DNA of 64,000 bases from Circinella minor (lineage: Eukaryota > Mucoromycota > Mucoromycetes > Mucorales > Lichtheimiaceae): positions 62,001 to 126,000 of the forward strand of contig JAEPRB010000093.1 of the NCBI GenBank assembly GCA_016758965.1, written 5' to 3'. The notes beneath the pieces are model-generated. The model made no database searches. It was given only the letters and a program-made list of their open reading frames with translations, and was not told the origin of the DNA. Below, in pieces: positions 1 through 13,815 of the stretch (positions are counted from its first letter, which is position 1; each line of letters opens with the position of its first letter). The position numbers and the translations under genes are program-made.

Positions 1-3000
1 ACTGCATTTATGTATGCAGGTAAAATATATATACTTTTATTGATTTTCTTTATCTCTCTCCCATTTCAGCAGTATCATTCTATTTTTTTATTTATTTATT
101 GGAAGCGTACCCCCCCTTTTTTTTACCTTAATTATACCCCCAAATGCAGTAAAAGGGAAAGACAGCCTCCCATACATATATATATATATTAACCATCATT
201 TTATTCTTTTTTGGGATTTTCTGGTTGTATTTTTGGTCGATTAGCTCGTGATGGTAACTTGCCAATTGTAAAAACACTCCTAAGCTATAATGCTTCTCCT
301 GATATTACTGATGCACATGGATGGTCAGCTATACAATATGCTGGAAGAAGTCCAGAAATTGTTCAATTATGTGAAGAAGCGTTGCGCTGTAGACGACATG
401 AACTTACTGTGAGTTACTTTTTTTTTTATCGATTTTTTTTATTTTCAGATATACAAAAGAGAGATGAAATTCGCAAAATAAAAAATAAATAAAATAAAGA
501 CTTATATGTTGTATGTTTATATTTATATATAGCATTTACATGGCAAAATGCCATTATGCAAATACCCAATAAATTATACAAAACTATCTACACTAATCTC
601 ATCTTTACCAGCCTATCCATCATCACTTTCTCACGTTCAATTTGACTCGCTCAAAGACATCGACTTGCTAGATCAAGCTGCAACACCTGTTATCCAGATC
701 ATTCGTTCAGCATTCTTACAAGCTGTCAAACAACATGACCATCATATTATCCAGACCTTATTATTGTGGTCTCCAACACTACGTGATGATCAACGTGCTT
801 TATCAGGCCCTTTACTTGTCAATTACCACGATATGAAAACAGGATTAACCCCACTTCATTATGCTATGCGAGCAAAACCTTTACCGTCCATCGATACCAT
901 TATATTATTATATCAAGCTGGAGCCGACGTCAACTCCCAAACACTATTAGGCCGTACCGCTCTTCATCATCTTGCGCGTATTGGGGTGGACAAAGATGGA
1001 CGTTCGTGGGGTATTCAAAAGAGTCATAATAAGGGAAACAATAGTAATAATAATAATGGTAACGACAGCAATGCAAATAGCATGTTACGTAATCGACAGC
1101 TTAATAATAGTCCACGTCGTCCAACACGTATGAATTCGTTATCTTCACTCTCATCACAGCCCAACAATATGGCAACTTCGCCTACATCTCCGACAACATC
1201 TTTTATTGATGACGGAAATCGATTTTCAATTCAAAGTTCTGGATCAAATTCATCATCAGCAAGTGATACACCAAATGACCCTGCTACAAAACATATTATG
1301 GCAGCGCCAACGGTACCACAGCATTTAGCAGTCTGTGCATCAATGCTCATTCGTCTAGGCGCACTTGTTAATATTGCAGATCCAAATGGTAATACACCAC
1401 TACACTTTGCAGCAGAATTTGGTGGTGTACCAGAAGTACTTGAGGTGTTGATTATGGAGGGTGCGGATTTAACACTGAAGAATATGAAGGGATTGACACC
1501 CATTGATATGTGTCGGTCTGAGGAAGCGCGTAACAAAATGCTAGGTATGAACACGCACGCAAACACAGAAAAGACGGGAGATTTTTTATATATCTATATC
1601 ATGAATGACTAATATAAAAAAAATAGCATTGGAACATGAACGTAAGCAATCTTTAAAAACAAAGTCATCTACATCCTATCTCAGCAGTAACATTAAACCA
1701 TTGGAAACAGCAAGCGATTATCGAGGATCACTTTCACGCTCCGTATCACGCTCAACACTACAATCATCTGTTACTACTTCGGGACCGGGAGCAACACCTG
1801 CATCAGCATCTGTCGCAGCAGCACAACGTAATGGTAATGGTAATGGTGAAAAATCCAAAAAATGGCGTAGTAAGCGTCGTGGGTCATCCTCATCTCTTGA
1901 ACATTCCGACGATGAAGAAGACATTGATGGTGATTTCGAAAAAATTCTCAAAGCATTCTTTGATTATCAAACAACCTTCACTGACAATATCGAATCAGCT
2001 CTTGCACGAATCACTGACAGTATTCTTAACAATTCACAAATGAGCCCAGAAGAGTATGATAACTCAACAAAACGTGTCCAGGCCACCATTGCACGATTAC
2101 GTTACGAATTGCAAGAAGCCCATGAAATGTTTGATACCACAGACCAACGTGCTGAACGTGTTATGCTTCATTATCGTGAAGAATTGGAACAAGTGGAACA
2201 AATTCATCAAGCGGACTGGGATATGTCTGAACTTCAATGCGATAAGGTTGAAAAGTTGTTTGATGTATTTGAACGCATCGATGGTAGATTTTGTCAATTG
2301 GAATTAGATCAAGATGAACTAATTATACAAGTGGAACAAATTCGTAAAGCAGCTGTGACTCGTCAATCATCGCGTTCTGAAATGTGCCAATCCGATGAAG
2401 AATTTATGTTTAGTATCACCAACATTACACAATCTTTAACAATTCTGGATACTTTAACGGTGGATCCAGTTTTATATTCACGTGAAGATATTAGTAGACT
2501 TTGTCATGATATTGGACAGATGGTGGACGCTGTTTTACAAGAAATTAATGATCGCAAGGAAGGTGATAGCAATTTTGCTGAAGTTCGTGAAACAATCCAA
2601 AAGAAGTGGAAGGTTGTGCGAAATGTGCTGAATCGAACGAATTCAGCAGATAATTTGGAAAAACAAATCAGTATGATGGCAACACCACTTTCCATGGTAA
2701 CAGCAGCAACACCGACAAATCCCGGAAGTAACACCAAAACGCATTGGCAGCAACAAGTTATTGCCGCACGATTATATTCTGGAGGACAACAGCGACAACA
2801 ATCGCAACGAAAACAACGCTGTTTATCGAAAAAATCAACATTGAATGAACTCGAACTTTCTTTTGAAATTTTACACTCAAATCTTCACGAAATTCAAAAC
2901 GATCTTGACCAAATTAATCAACAAGTGGCTCAAGTACTAACTAGCAAACGCAAAATGTATGATACATGTTTAAAGTTGGAAAATGAGTTGGAAGCATCGG

Positions 3001-4423
3001 ATAAACAGCGTACAGAAGAAAATATCCGTGGTGAACTTACTCAGGTGCTCACATATACCCAGACTTTGTTTGACAAACAAAAGAATCTGGAATCCGAGCG
3101 TACACAATTACGATTTGAACTCAATGATATAGAAAAACGATTAGAGAAGGTTCAAGAATTACTTCGTCAAGTGCGACCCCCATTACTTTTACAAGGTTTA
3201 TTGGAACGTCTTGAAACTGATATGGGACCTGTTGTACGGATCGAAAAGGATTGGAAAGAAGATGTCAATTTTGTCAATGAAGTCTATTTATCCGAAGAAG
3301 AAGAATCGGATGATACAAGTAGCACCGCAGGTTCAAGCAACAGCAATGATTATATACCCAAATGGCTTGATGAACGGTTTACAAGCAAATTAGCTTTACA
3401 ATGTCTTGTTGCTCGTCTCGATGCTAGTTTATACTGTCTCAAGGTCTTGGCCAAGAATCATATCGGTCGATCCCGCCAATTATTATTAGAAGTCCAAACA
3501 ACCCTTAATCAAGCTAGTGCCGATTTAGAAGACACACGCACACAAATGAATGCTCTCTATGATGATGCAGCAGAAGTGGCACATCAAGTTTTTACTCTCA
3601 AGACGGAATTAGAAACCATCGTTAAGCATCGTAAAGAAGAAATTGTCAAAGTGTGGGAAGTAGTGGAAGAAGTATCGGAAGGTATTGAGATTGTTGAAAC
3701 AAATGAAGTACCTCCGCCTTTGGAAGAACAGGAAAATAAAAAGGATCACGGAGAAGAAGAAGATCGACATCAATGGATTATTCATGAATTAGAACAGTTA
3801 CAATCAGTACATGAAACTTTGCAAGACGCAATCGAAGATTTGCAAAGGGATCAGGACAATATTGGCCAGAGGCTACGAACGTTAGCATCAGGATTGATCG
3901 AACCTCAAGTGGATCGATTAGTTGGTCAGGATGATGGTTCTTTGCTTACTGTCAGTGATCGATTGACCGAACTTATGGAACGTGTACGATATCGTGAATG
4001 TGGCGTTTTGTCTACTGATTCACCAAGGTAAATAAAAAAAAGAAAACTAGATTGTCTTGTTAAATACGAACTATATCAACGAGGGTGTACGAGTTCCTAA
4101 AAAAATGGTAATTTTTTATCTATAGTGCTGTTAACAAAGATCAAGCACGGCGGGAATCCAATGCAAACAAACGTATTTCAGTTGCTACGCAAAATAGTTT
4201 ACGATCATCCGTGGTATCTCCTCGACCACCAGTTGAAAAGCCAAAGCAACGCGTTTCTAATAGTACCCATACAGCCATACGAACGGAAAAGAGACGTATG
4301 TCCATCATGTCTACGTCAAGCTTTACTTCGCTTTCATCCTATCAGCAGGATCGCATGCTTGCTAGAGCTTCTACTTTAAGTAGTGCATTTAGTCGATCTC
4401 AGCATTCACTGGTACATCGCTAA
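1..4423 (+). CDS. ankyrin-repeat / coiled-coil protein, 5' partial
   Basis: Joined exons are <1-19, 245-408, 533-1544, 1627-4027 and 4126-4423; every junction is phase-consistent, and the visible part is 1297 residues. The first junction restores an ankyrin helix pair (MYAARDGNLPIVKTLL), and further repeats occur near 830-990 (TPLHYAM...GADVNSQT) and 1340-1510 (GNTPLHFAAEFGG). Between them is a Ser/Asn-rich insert. From about 1920 to 4000 the protein is long and charged with heptad-like patterns, so an extended coiled coil is likely. The tail is Ser/Arg-rich. The start lies beyond the left edge. I do not recognise a named orthologue; the architecture suggests a cytoskeletal or polarity scaffold, which is inference. 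AATAAA follows 20 bp after the stop. Confidence 0.85.
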
Positions 4424-4848
4424 AATAATTTTTTGATCATTTTAATAAAATGGATAAAAAATAATATATATATATTCCCGTAACTGTTTTATCAAATAGA
4501 ATGGGCTTATAGTGTATGATGATGAATGTTTATGTACGATGTCCATTCTTATAGAAAGAATGCATCAATATAACATTCTTCATTTCACTTCAAAAATATT
4601 GACGTGTAATTTCGTTTCATAATGTAATACGTAAACTATTTATATATATTTTAATCTTACAGAGTAGGTTTGCTTGTTCGTTGATATTACTACTAATTTG
4701 GGAAAAAAATGTTGGGGTGGGGAGAGATAGAATCAATGGTATCATGTATTTTTATATAACTAATAGAGTGTGTAGAGGAAATGAAACCTTTTTTCTTGGG
4801 GGTTTGAAAAAGGAGGATAATAGTTGTTATAAAGAGCTATAAGCGAAT
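4424..4848. other. convergent 3' intergenic region
   Basis: This is the 425 bp between the stop of the ankyrin gene (+) and the stop of the aldehyde dehydrogenase (-). It must hold both 3' UTRs. A canonical AATAAA for the + strand gene lies at 4444-4449. No coding signal is seen. Confidence 0.6.
4444..4449 (+). terminator. poly(A) signal AATAAA of the ankyrin gene
   Basis: A canonical AATAAA hexamer lies 20 bp after the stop codon of the upstream gene. The AT-rich context makes chance occurrence possible, but its position is right for a fungal 3' end signal. Confidence 0.45.
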
Positions 4849-7086
4849 TTATAAACCAGTGTTTAAGAGTTGGAACTTGACAACCTTAACTTGGGTGTAT
4901 TCTTGCAAAGCATACTTGCCTAATTCCTTGCCAAAACCGGATTGCTTGTAACCACCGAAAGGAGTGCTTTGATCAAAGATATCATAGGTGTTCACCTGTA
5001 TATTGTTAAAGGTATTATCAATATTAGTTTGATTTGAAATTGCACAATAACGTTTCTTTTTACTTCATGCTCATCAAAATAAGTTATAAAAGAATTTGAT
5101 AACACTTACCCATACGGTACCAGCCTTAATTTCGTTGGATACACGAATAGCGGTATCGACGCTAGAAGTATATACACCACCGGCAAGACCATAAGTAGAG
5201 TCATTAGCAATAGCAATAGCTTCATCAATAGTTTCAAAGGTAGCAATGCCGACAAAAGGACCAAAGACCTCTTCTTGCATAATACGCATACTGTTTTTAC
5301 AGTTGGTAAAGATGGTAGGTTCAATAAAGTAACCCTTATCACCCCATCTCTTACCACCCTTATATAATGTAGCACCTTCTTCTTGACCAATCTTAACATA
5401 ATTCAAAATCTTATCAAATTGAGCCTTGCTGATTTGTGGACCTTGGAAGGTATCTATCATTGTTATTATTATTTTTGGACATTTAGTAAGAAAAAAAAAA
5501 CCGGGTTGAATCTTTATATTGACTCTTTTTTTCATATACAAAAAAGAATGTAAAAATAAAGAATATATATTGATATACATACCTTCAGCGAAGGGACAGC
5601 CAAGAACAATATCATCAGTAGCCTTAACAAAAAGTTCCATAAACTTGTCAAATACCGATGAATGAACCAAAATACGAGAACCAGCATTACAACTTTGACC
5701 ATGGTTATTGAAGATACCACCACATGCCATGACAGCTGCGTTTTCCAAATCAGCATCAGCACAGACAATTTGAGCAGACTTACCGCCCAATTCCAATTGA
5801 AGCTTCTTCAAGTTGCTTGCAGAAGAAGATTCCATGATCTTACGACCAGTACCAGTAGAGCCTATAATGATTATACCAGTTCATTATTAAATACTTCATC
5901 ATCTTCCGTACACATATTTACACTTTTATTTTATAATATAAATATATACGTTACCTGTAAAAGCCATCTTGGAAACCATCTTGTGATTGGCAAGGAAATT
6001 GCCAGTAGTCTGACCATAGCCAGTAATAATATTTACAACACCAGCAGGGAAGCCAGCTTCCTTGGACAAAGCAGCAAACTTGAGCATGCTAAGAGGTGTA
6101 AGTTCGGAAGTCTTCATGACAACTAATGAACATCATATTTCAAAATCAGTACTTTTTGGTTTCTTACATATTTTCTTATTAATTTAATATCCCAATACAT
6201 ACCACAGTTGCCAGTTGCAAGAGCAGGAGCAAACTTCCATGCTGCCATCATGATTGGATAGTTCTATGTATAATGATTTTATGATGTAAATATTAGTATA
6301 AATGAAATAAAGGTTTTGTCATATTGTTACAACATCAAGTAATGCGGAAAAAAAGCATTATAAACTTTATTTACCCATGGAATGACAGCTCCGACAACAC
6401 CCAAAGCTTCATGACGAGTATAACACCAACGATCGGCAACGGTATCAATGGTCTTACCTGTTTTTTTTTAAAAAAAAGAAAAAAAAAGAGATACATGTTG
6501 TAATTCATAAGCATATATTTCCCCCCTCCTTTTCTCAATTTTTCATCCATTTTTAAACTTACCATGAATTTTATCGGCCCAACCAGCAAAGTAACGGAAA
6601 CAACCGATGGATTCAGTAATATCAATATCACGGGCAACAGTGTATGCCTTGCCGTTATCTAAAGCATCCAAAGCAGCTAATTCTTCCTTATCACGTTCCA
6701 TAAGATCAGCAAGCTTATTAACCAAGCGACCTTTTTCAGCTGGAGCAACCTTACGCCAGACATCGTTGAAACACTTGTTGGCAGCCTCAACAGCAGCATT
6801 GACATCGCTTTCATCAGCAGAGTGCACTGAACAAATAACTTCTTCAGTAGCAGGATTAATGGTTTCAATCAACGGACCATGACCAGGGACGAACTCATTG
6901 TTGATAAAAAGATGAGTATGGACTAAAATATAATAAAAAATGAGAAAATTTAGTCAATATAATAAAATCTGTGTAGACCAACCAGTATTTTTTTAATATT
7001 ATAAATATTTGCAAATATGGTTTCTTATTTTTACCTTCGAGTTTTTTTCCGTTTGGAAGAGTGATGGGATGAAGATCAGCAGACAT
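4849..7086 (-). CDS. NAD(P)+-dependent aldehyde dehydrogenase
   Basis: Eight exons on the minus strand: 7035-7086, 6563-6922, 6375-6457, 6203-6263, 5955-6122, 5583-5861, 5110-5453 and 4849-4995. Together they give 497 residues, the usual length for the ALDH1/2 superfamily. The enzyme oxidises aldehydes to carboxylic acids with NAD(P)+. Visible motifs are PWNYP, the Rossmann segment FTGSTGTGR, the general-base Glu in LELGGK (about residue 265), the nucleophile Cys in GQSCNAGSR (about residue 299) and EEVFGPF near the C-terminus. No mitochondrial presequence is seen (start [10 protein letters not shown]), so a cytosolic enzyme is likely. The active site is intact. Substrate preference cannot be read from sequence; acetaldehyde or a broad range is plausible. 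Confidence 0.95.
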
Positions 7087-8633
7087 GTTAGTAAAACACG
7101 AATAAAATAAAAAAGGACAAAGATAGAAGAAAAAGGGAAAGGAAAAATAATATTATCTAATACTTTATATATTAAACCAAAGAAAACTGATAGTCCTTAT
7201 GATTAGTCGGATCGATCAGTCACAAACACGAAAATTACAGCTCTACGTACTAACTACAGTTTCACACGGTGCATATCACAAATAACTAGCATGAAATCAA
7301 CAAAAATGGAAATAGCATTTTCTGGCGGCGCTTATTACCGATCCTATTTTAGAAACATCGTCTCTCTCCCTCTCTCCCTCTCCCTCTCCCCTTCCCCCCT
7401 CTCCCCCTCTATCTGTGTGTGTGCTTGTGAAAAAAAATGTACTTAATATTGTAAACGGGAAACAAAACTAACAATATTACCTATATTCTAAACATAATTA
7501 AAAACATTATTTTCCTTATTAGCAGCTACGTCCGTAAGCTAGCTTGATACGTCTGTTTATAATGCTGAAACAGCAGAAAAAAATTATATGCACTGTGAGA
7601 ATGTAAACTTTATTAGCAAGGAAAAGTTACACAAAAAAGATAGCATCTTATCACCTTGTATAAACATTTACGCTGTTACTGCTATTTTTTTTTTAATTTT
7701 TCTTCTCTGTTATTCTTGGAATAATCACTGTGTCATTTTTAAAAGTAACAAGATTTTATTGTTTTTATAGTACAACAAAACTATTCGATATTTCCATTTG
7801 ATGACAAATAAAATAGAAGTTCAACCAGATGATTTTGGTGCACTGGTATAATACGCATGACTCGACGATCCCATTAAAAAAACCACTGTACTGTAATAAC
7901 TTATATGATATCATAAGACCTAGAATTCCGAAAATCATAATCGAATAAGCACATTTTTACTATGATTATTGATAACCACTATTTTGAAATGAAGCTTACG
8001 TACATTTTTCATGAGTACAGATAGAGGATATTTATTTGGGGGGTAAGATCCTACTTAATATATATATTTAATAGCTTTGAATGATAGTCTATAATAATAA
8101 TTGCTGTTAATTTTTACAAATATTATTCCATAAGGTCATATACGAGTAACCATTGTCAAAAGTTATGCAACTCAAAATTTTGATATAGTTTGAAATATTG
8201 AAACGGAATATTCATGCAAAAAATATCTAAGTTGCTTATTTTCTTTGTGTGACCGTCTGTATCTTATGTACATAAGAAACATGATCAGACGAACAAGTTT
8301 CTAAAATAGATAGTGTCGTATCACTCTAGAACAGTATATTATAAAATATAACAGCCACGAAAAACCGTGTGACAGTTTCATCTAAGGTCCTAACAGCTTT
8401 TTTTGTTGGGGCTACAATAGAAAGATCAGAAACCAAACTTTTTTTTATAATAGATTCTCAACTGTTATTTTCGCCAGATTATTTACTACCACAGTATATC
8501 TATATAATAACTCTAATAAAGTTTATAAATAAATTGAAAAAGAAAAAAGTAAAAACCGGAATCTCGCGGCCACATAAAAGGTTATTATTATTCTTTGACT
8601 TCTCTTCTTTCCTGAATAAAAATATTCAATAAA
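7087..8633. other. divergent intergenic region with pyrimidine tract
   Basis: A 1.5 kb gap between divergently transcribed genes (aldehyde dehydrogenase on -, GXWXG protein on +), so it should hold both promoters. A C/T-rich tract at about 7360-7412 is followed by a short GT repeat; on the minus strand it is a purine tract about 280 bp upstream of the dehydrogenase ATG. I see no convincing gene in the gap. Confidence 0.55.
7360..7412. repeat. CT-rich low-complexity tract
   Basis: Repeated CTCTCCC-like units run for about 50 bp and end in a GTGTGTG run. This is a simple-sequence tract in the promoter side of the aldehyde dehydrogenase gene. Confidence 0.7.
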
Positions 8634-9327
8634 ATGAAACCTACTCCGTGAGTGTATTATATAGTGTGCATGGGCAGTGTTGGAAAATAATAAAAATTTT
8701 AATTTGTATAAAATGTAAAAATGCTGCATATATCATCAAAGTCATTAGTTTATTAATTTACAGTTATATATACAGTGAAGAGAAATTCGTTCAATTGGTT
8801 ATCAACAAAGATGATCCTGTTGAACCAGCAGTTGAACAAGAACTATATAATCAATTAAAGCCTATTGATGAACCCAAATTTTTGTTTGGTAAATGGGATG
8901 GTGGTTGCTTAAACGACGGGCATGCTGAGATTCCGGGTTTGAAAGAGATTCGTTGGGTTGGTATCAACTTTTTATCAGAAAGAGATGTTGAACCTGTTGT
9001 TGTATTGAATGATTCAGGGGAGCATGTTTGGTATGAAAAAACTGGACGTGCACAGGTAATAATACTATTAAACCAAAGCTATATATTGGAATTATATATG
9101 ATATTCATTTGATAACTAACAGTTAATTGTAATAAACTATTCTATAACAGTTGCGTCAAGTTATGTTCCGCGGTGTCTTGTCTACGGCTATGCTTTATGA
9201 TGATGTTCCTACCATTGATCATTTACGATATGTCAATGATGATTTGGTAATGGGTGCTTCTGATATTAAAGGATCTGAGGAAAATGGTATTTTTTACTTT
9301 TTCTTACAACGACAAAAAAATAACTAG
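8634..9327 (+). CDS. GXWXG / DUF4334 domain protein
   Basis: Three exons, 8634-8647, 8776-9055 and 9151-9327, give 156 residues. The first coding exon is only 14 nt (ATG AAA CCT ACT CC) and is completed by the T of exon 2. The protein has the G-x-W-x-G signature (LFGKWDGG, residues 41-48) followed by the DUF4334 block (LRQVMFRGVLSTAMLYDD, then LRYVNDDLVMG and a terminal IFYFFLQR strand). Both are fused in this order in a family widespread in bacteria and fungi with no firmly established function. The length matches a minimal two-domain member. It stands alone beside a 4.5 kb gene-poor stretch, and no operon-like partner is visible. Confidence 0.85.
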
Positions 9328-12300
9328 AAATACAACAATGTGAATTCTATTATTTTATTTGATTATAATTGATATATGATAATTATCATGTTTTATACTA
9401 AATTGAAAATAAAATAAAGGGTATTATTTAATTACAATATTTATACACATTCAATGTGATGGTTATTTTTTATGCGAATATTGGTCAGGAAAATGAACCT
9501 AGTACATACGTATCATGTTAAAATGATTTTAAATTTAATATTTATTGTAAAAAAACCACTGTACGTATGTATATTACGTATTTTATATTTTGCTAGTATT
9601 AAATTAAAAGCAATAATGTAGGAAGTAGGTACTACTGTGAATACTCTTGATTATTCAATGATCTCGAAACTATTATATAATACGTGGCCTTTAAGTTTGA
9701 CTTTATTTAACATTGCTGTATGTCATTAGTGACTTCTTATATATCACTGTTTCTTTTTGCTGCTCCATATATAGCTAGAATGCATGTTGTGGATATTGTA
9801 TTATGAGAAAATTACCTCTTTGTCACGGATTAAATAAGAGATAATATCTACAACACTGACGGGAAGAGATTCAAATTATGAAATAGGGAACTGAGTAAAA
9901 GGAAAGACCAATGACTTGCGCCCTGTTAACTTCAATTAAAGAACATACTCACCAGCATCATAGCTAAGATATGTAAGCCCCGAGGTACTCTGCCAAATAG
10001 TTACGAAACCGTTTTCAATAATATACGTATGATAACTAATTCCAAATTCTGGAGTCTATTCTTTATAATTTGCCATCAAATAATTAACTTACATAGTAGC
10101 TTATTTAATCCACAGAATTAGAAAGAGTATAAATATATCGTTATAAATACGGATCACTATAAAAAAGTAAATTTATTCTAATTTCCAAATTACGATTATA
10201 GATATATAACGAAGTTTTAGAATATTTTACCTCCTCCGTATTTATTGATTTCAACTTTCTACCTTTGACGAAGCATCCAAATATCATAGTGCATATACAT
10301 CATTGTTATTAGCATAATATTAAATGATCTTCATTTTGCATGAATATTTTAGCGAAGTTTAAGAGTTATAGGTAGTGCATAATGAACTTTTAAATACTTA
10401 CGTTTTATATGTTGAACTAAGTTTGTAATTTTATATGCATATTAAATGTACACTACGTATCCATAGTCTACTGGAAGTATTATATAATAAATAATAAAAG
10501 ATCATCCCCATAGTAATCATTTACGCAAAACAAAGTTGCGCAAAATATTTAAGTTTGTCCAAAAAAAAAAAAAAGACTGTTATCCTTGCATTTTGTTGTG
10601 TTGTCAGCTTTTGAGAGCAAAATAAGATAGAACATACTTTCCATATTTATGGTTGCACATACGAACTGGGTTATTTCTTGATATCTACGTATGGAGGACG
10701 AATAATAATGTGTTGATTATCATTGCCAACATTGCATCTGGTGATTCATTGAAACAACCCGTTTTTAACATTTTTTTAACCAAGAAATTACAAGTATCAT
10801 ATATATAATTATAATGTTCAAAATGGCAGATCAAAAAAATACACAAGTTATTAGCGAGAAGCGGTTCTATGGCTTAATTTAGTGAATGATATGAAAAAAA
10901 TAAGGTATTACATTGTTGGAACTCATATAATTTCCTTCCCCCCTACTTTGCTTCTCCTTTTTTTTTTTTGTAGATCGAAACCGATAAAAAAAAACGGCGG
11001 CTCCTTTTGGCCACTTTTCAATTACGTTTTTGAAAGCTTTGTCCCAACGTGTTCGAAAAGTTCTCCATATTGATTTATGCATAACACTTCGGTATATTAA
11101 ATGAGCAGTTCAGCAGACAACAATATTGACCAACAAAGATAGTTTAGTAATGAAACCAAATTAGCTATTATTTAATTTACTAAAAATTCGAACAACAGCA
11201 AATCATCAAAGAAAGAAAAATCCTATAATTATGAAATACAAGAAGAAAATGTTGGTGCGCTGTGGACTGAACACCCCCACCGTAGCACTTTTTTACGCCC
11301 GTGTGTTGTTCGAAACTAGATATGAGAAGGGAGAGGGGGTGCGATAAAAAAAGTAGTTAGCAATAATCATACTACATACTAGAGAGAGAAGCAGGGGAAT
11401 ACGTCGTGGTAATATGTTTAAATTGGCAATAGTGTGAAAAAGGGGTATTTTTTTTTTGTTTTCCTTTATTAACATCTAACAAAATCCTCCACGATTCAAG
11501 TAAAAGAATGTTACAATATTGAGTAACAGAAAAACTAAATAAAATAAAAATATTTGTAGTTCATTCAAGTTTACAACCATGCTTCTATAACATAACATCT
11601 GATAAAAAATATTTTTGGTCAGGTAGTTCTTTTTAATAATTGTACAGATACTTAATTAACCACAACCCAAAAAAAAGTGCTGCGGTGCTAAACGCAGGGA
11701 TGATAAAATATCGAAACACTTCCTTTTTAGGAAAGTTACTCTTCGATCTTTTTAAGCAAGGCATAAATGCTTATTTCTTTATTATGATTACTGTGAAAAT
11801 TATGGTGATTGGTTTTATAACCTAAACTTTATAAATTATTCTGTTATGGTGGTGTTACAAATAGCATACAGTATTATAAAAAAAAAAAAGCTGTTTCAAG
11901 GACATGCCTAAATAGCAACAAAAAAATAGTGCTACTGAAAATATAAAATTCAATGAAATGGTTTTTGGTTAAGGGGATCAAATAGTGAAATTGAGAAAAG
12001 ATTAAAAGATGCCATGTTCATAGCAATTATAGGAGGAAAATGGAACAAAAAAAAAAGCACCGTCGTGTAATTTATAATACGACTATAAAGCGCATTGATC
12101 CATTTCGTGAATAATTCGATTTTTCGGTTAAAAAAACGTTGTTGTTAAGGTTATAATATATTTATAGACTTGAATAGTAATAAGTTTTTTAAACTTTTCT
12201 TTTTGCCACTATAGTGTATTTGATTGGCGAGGAGGAGGGAAAAGATGCAAAGTGTAAGACAGAAAAGGGTAACGACATCATTCTTGATAATTATTGACAA

Positions 12301-13815
12301 CATCAAACAGTTTTTTTTTTATTTTATTTTAAAAGATATTATCAAGAGTTATTACATTTTACTTATTAACGACAAAAACTAAGTAAATAATAATTATTAT
12401 TAACAATCAATACTTCACTTTTTTTTATCAGGTAAATTTCGTTTAGAACTTTTCTTTTGATCATATATCTATTTATAACGCATCTATATCATTCCTACTA
12501 CCATTTCTAAAGGAAAATTATATACATACAGGAAGAAGAAGACTATTTTTTGATTGTTACTCCATATAATGGAATAAAGTTACTCCTTTTTGTGTATCTT
12601 ATAATCGATACTATAATAGAAAACGTGTAGAGGACTGTGAACTTGGCCTTTGATATTATAATATCGATTTTCAATTTAAATATAAAGTTTTTTTTTAAAA
12701 AGCAGTAGTATATAAAGAATGCTGTGGTAATTAGCTCTATTATTATCAAACACTAGGAATGGAAAAAGAAAAGAAAAAACAGGAGATTATGTTCAAGGTT
12801 TTTTTTTTGCTGATCAAGAAATTACCCTTCATTTCCTTATAAGAATGAATAAAGCCCCCCCCCCCGGTTTCTTCTCTCTAATATGATATTACGCCTCTTT
12901 TCTTTTTTTGGCTTCTTTTTTGACAGCCGTATAGCAATTACAGCTGCAGATCGTTTTAGTTCTATTTATTATGAATTATATGCACAAGGATGGAAGTATC
13001 TGTGCACCCATGATTTTCTTTATTTTTAATTATAAACACAACGAACAAACGACAACGACAAATGAAGAAAATAGTTTTTCTTTCTTCTCATCAAAATGTA
13101 ATTACTGTAACAAAATCAGTACGTATCATTATCCTTAAAAGTTTATAAACAAGCTTTCTCGATTTACTACTACTCCCCATTTTTCGGGAGAAGACAAAAT
13201 TCTTTTATTATATTATAATATTAAATATGAGCGTATAATAATCAAGTAAAAAAAGAGAAGAAGAGAATAAGGAGATTTTTTTTTCTTAAAGATATTGTTG
13301 ATGTATAGAAGCGGATTATTAAAAAAGAATAATCATAGGCAAAAAAAAATACGTATAATGAGATTGTGCGTAAATACGCTGACTCTCTCTCTCTCCCTCT
13401 CACACAATCCGTAACTACACATTATTATACATATTATACATATTATATCTTTTAATACTATTACTTTTCTTTGCACTAAGTTTACTCTTAATATATGACA
13501 TACAATGTAGATGTATAATAAACTTTTTTTTTATCACCATCTCCCTTCTGTCTTACCCCCCAAAGCCTCTTTTCTTCCTTTCCCCTATTTCTTTAGCACC
13601 AACCAAGTCAGAAAATACAATTCTCCTCTCTTTCTCTCTCCTTTTTTCTTGTAAACTTCATCATCCCAATATAAAAGCTCTTCTTTACTTTTTTGAAAAA
13701 AAAAAAAAAAAAAAAAAAAACAACTGTTTTCTTATTTACGCACCAACGCTTTATACTATAAATAATTTCCCGTTCCTTTGTTTTTCTCTTTTTCTCTTTT
13801 GTTTTATAAAGTTTA
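9328..13815. other. gene-poor AT-rich intergenic region
   Basis: About 4.5 kb without a supportable gene. Frames are broken by frequent stops; the longest open stretches are short and low-complexity (for example 10879-11082 on minus). Contents are A/T homopolymers (such as 13694-13720), a CT repeat at about 13382-13400 and a C-run near 12857. The last 300 bp before 13816 are pyrimidine-rich, as expected of the promoter of the next gene. I see no tRNA, no terminal repeats and no recognisable transposon protein. Confidence 0.55.

Noticed and set aside
10879..11082. A minus-strand ORF beginning MHKSIWRTFRTRWDKAF
   Set aside because: Its first half looks protein-like but it soon enters low-complexity Lys-rich sequence and stops. 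There is no splice partner or family match, so it is treated as chance.
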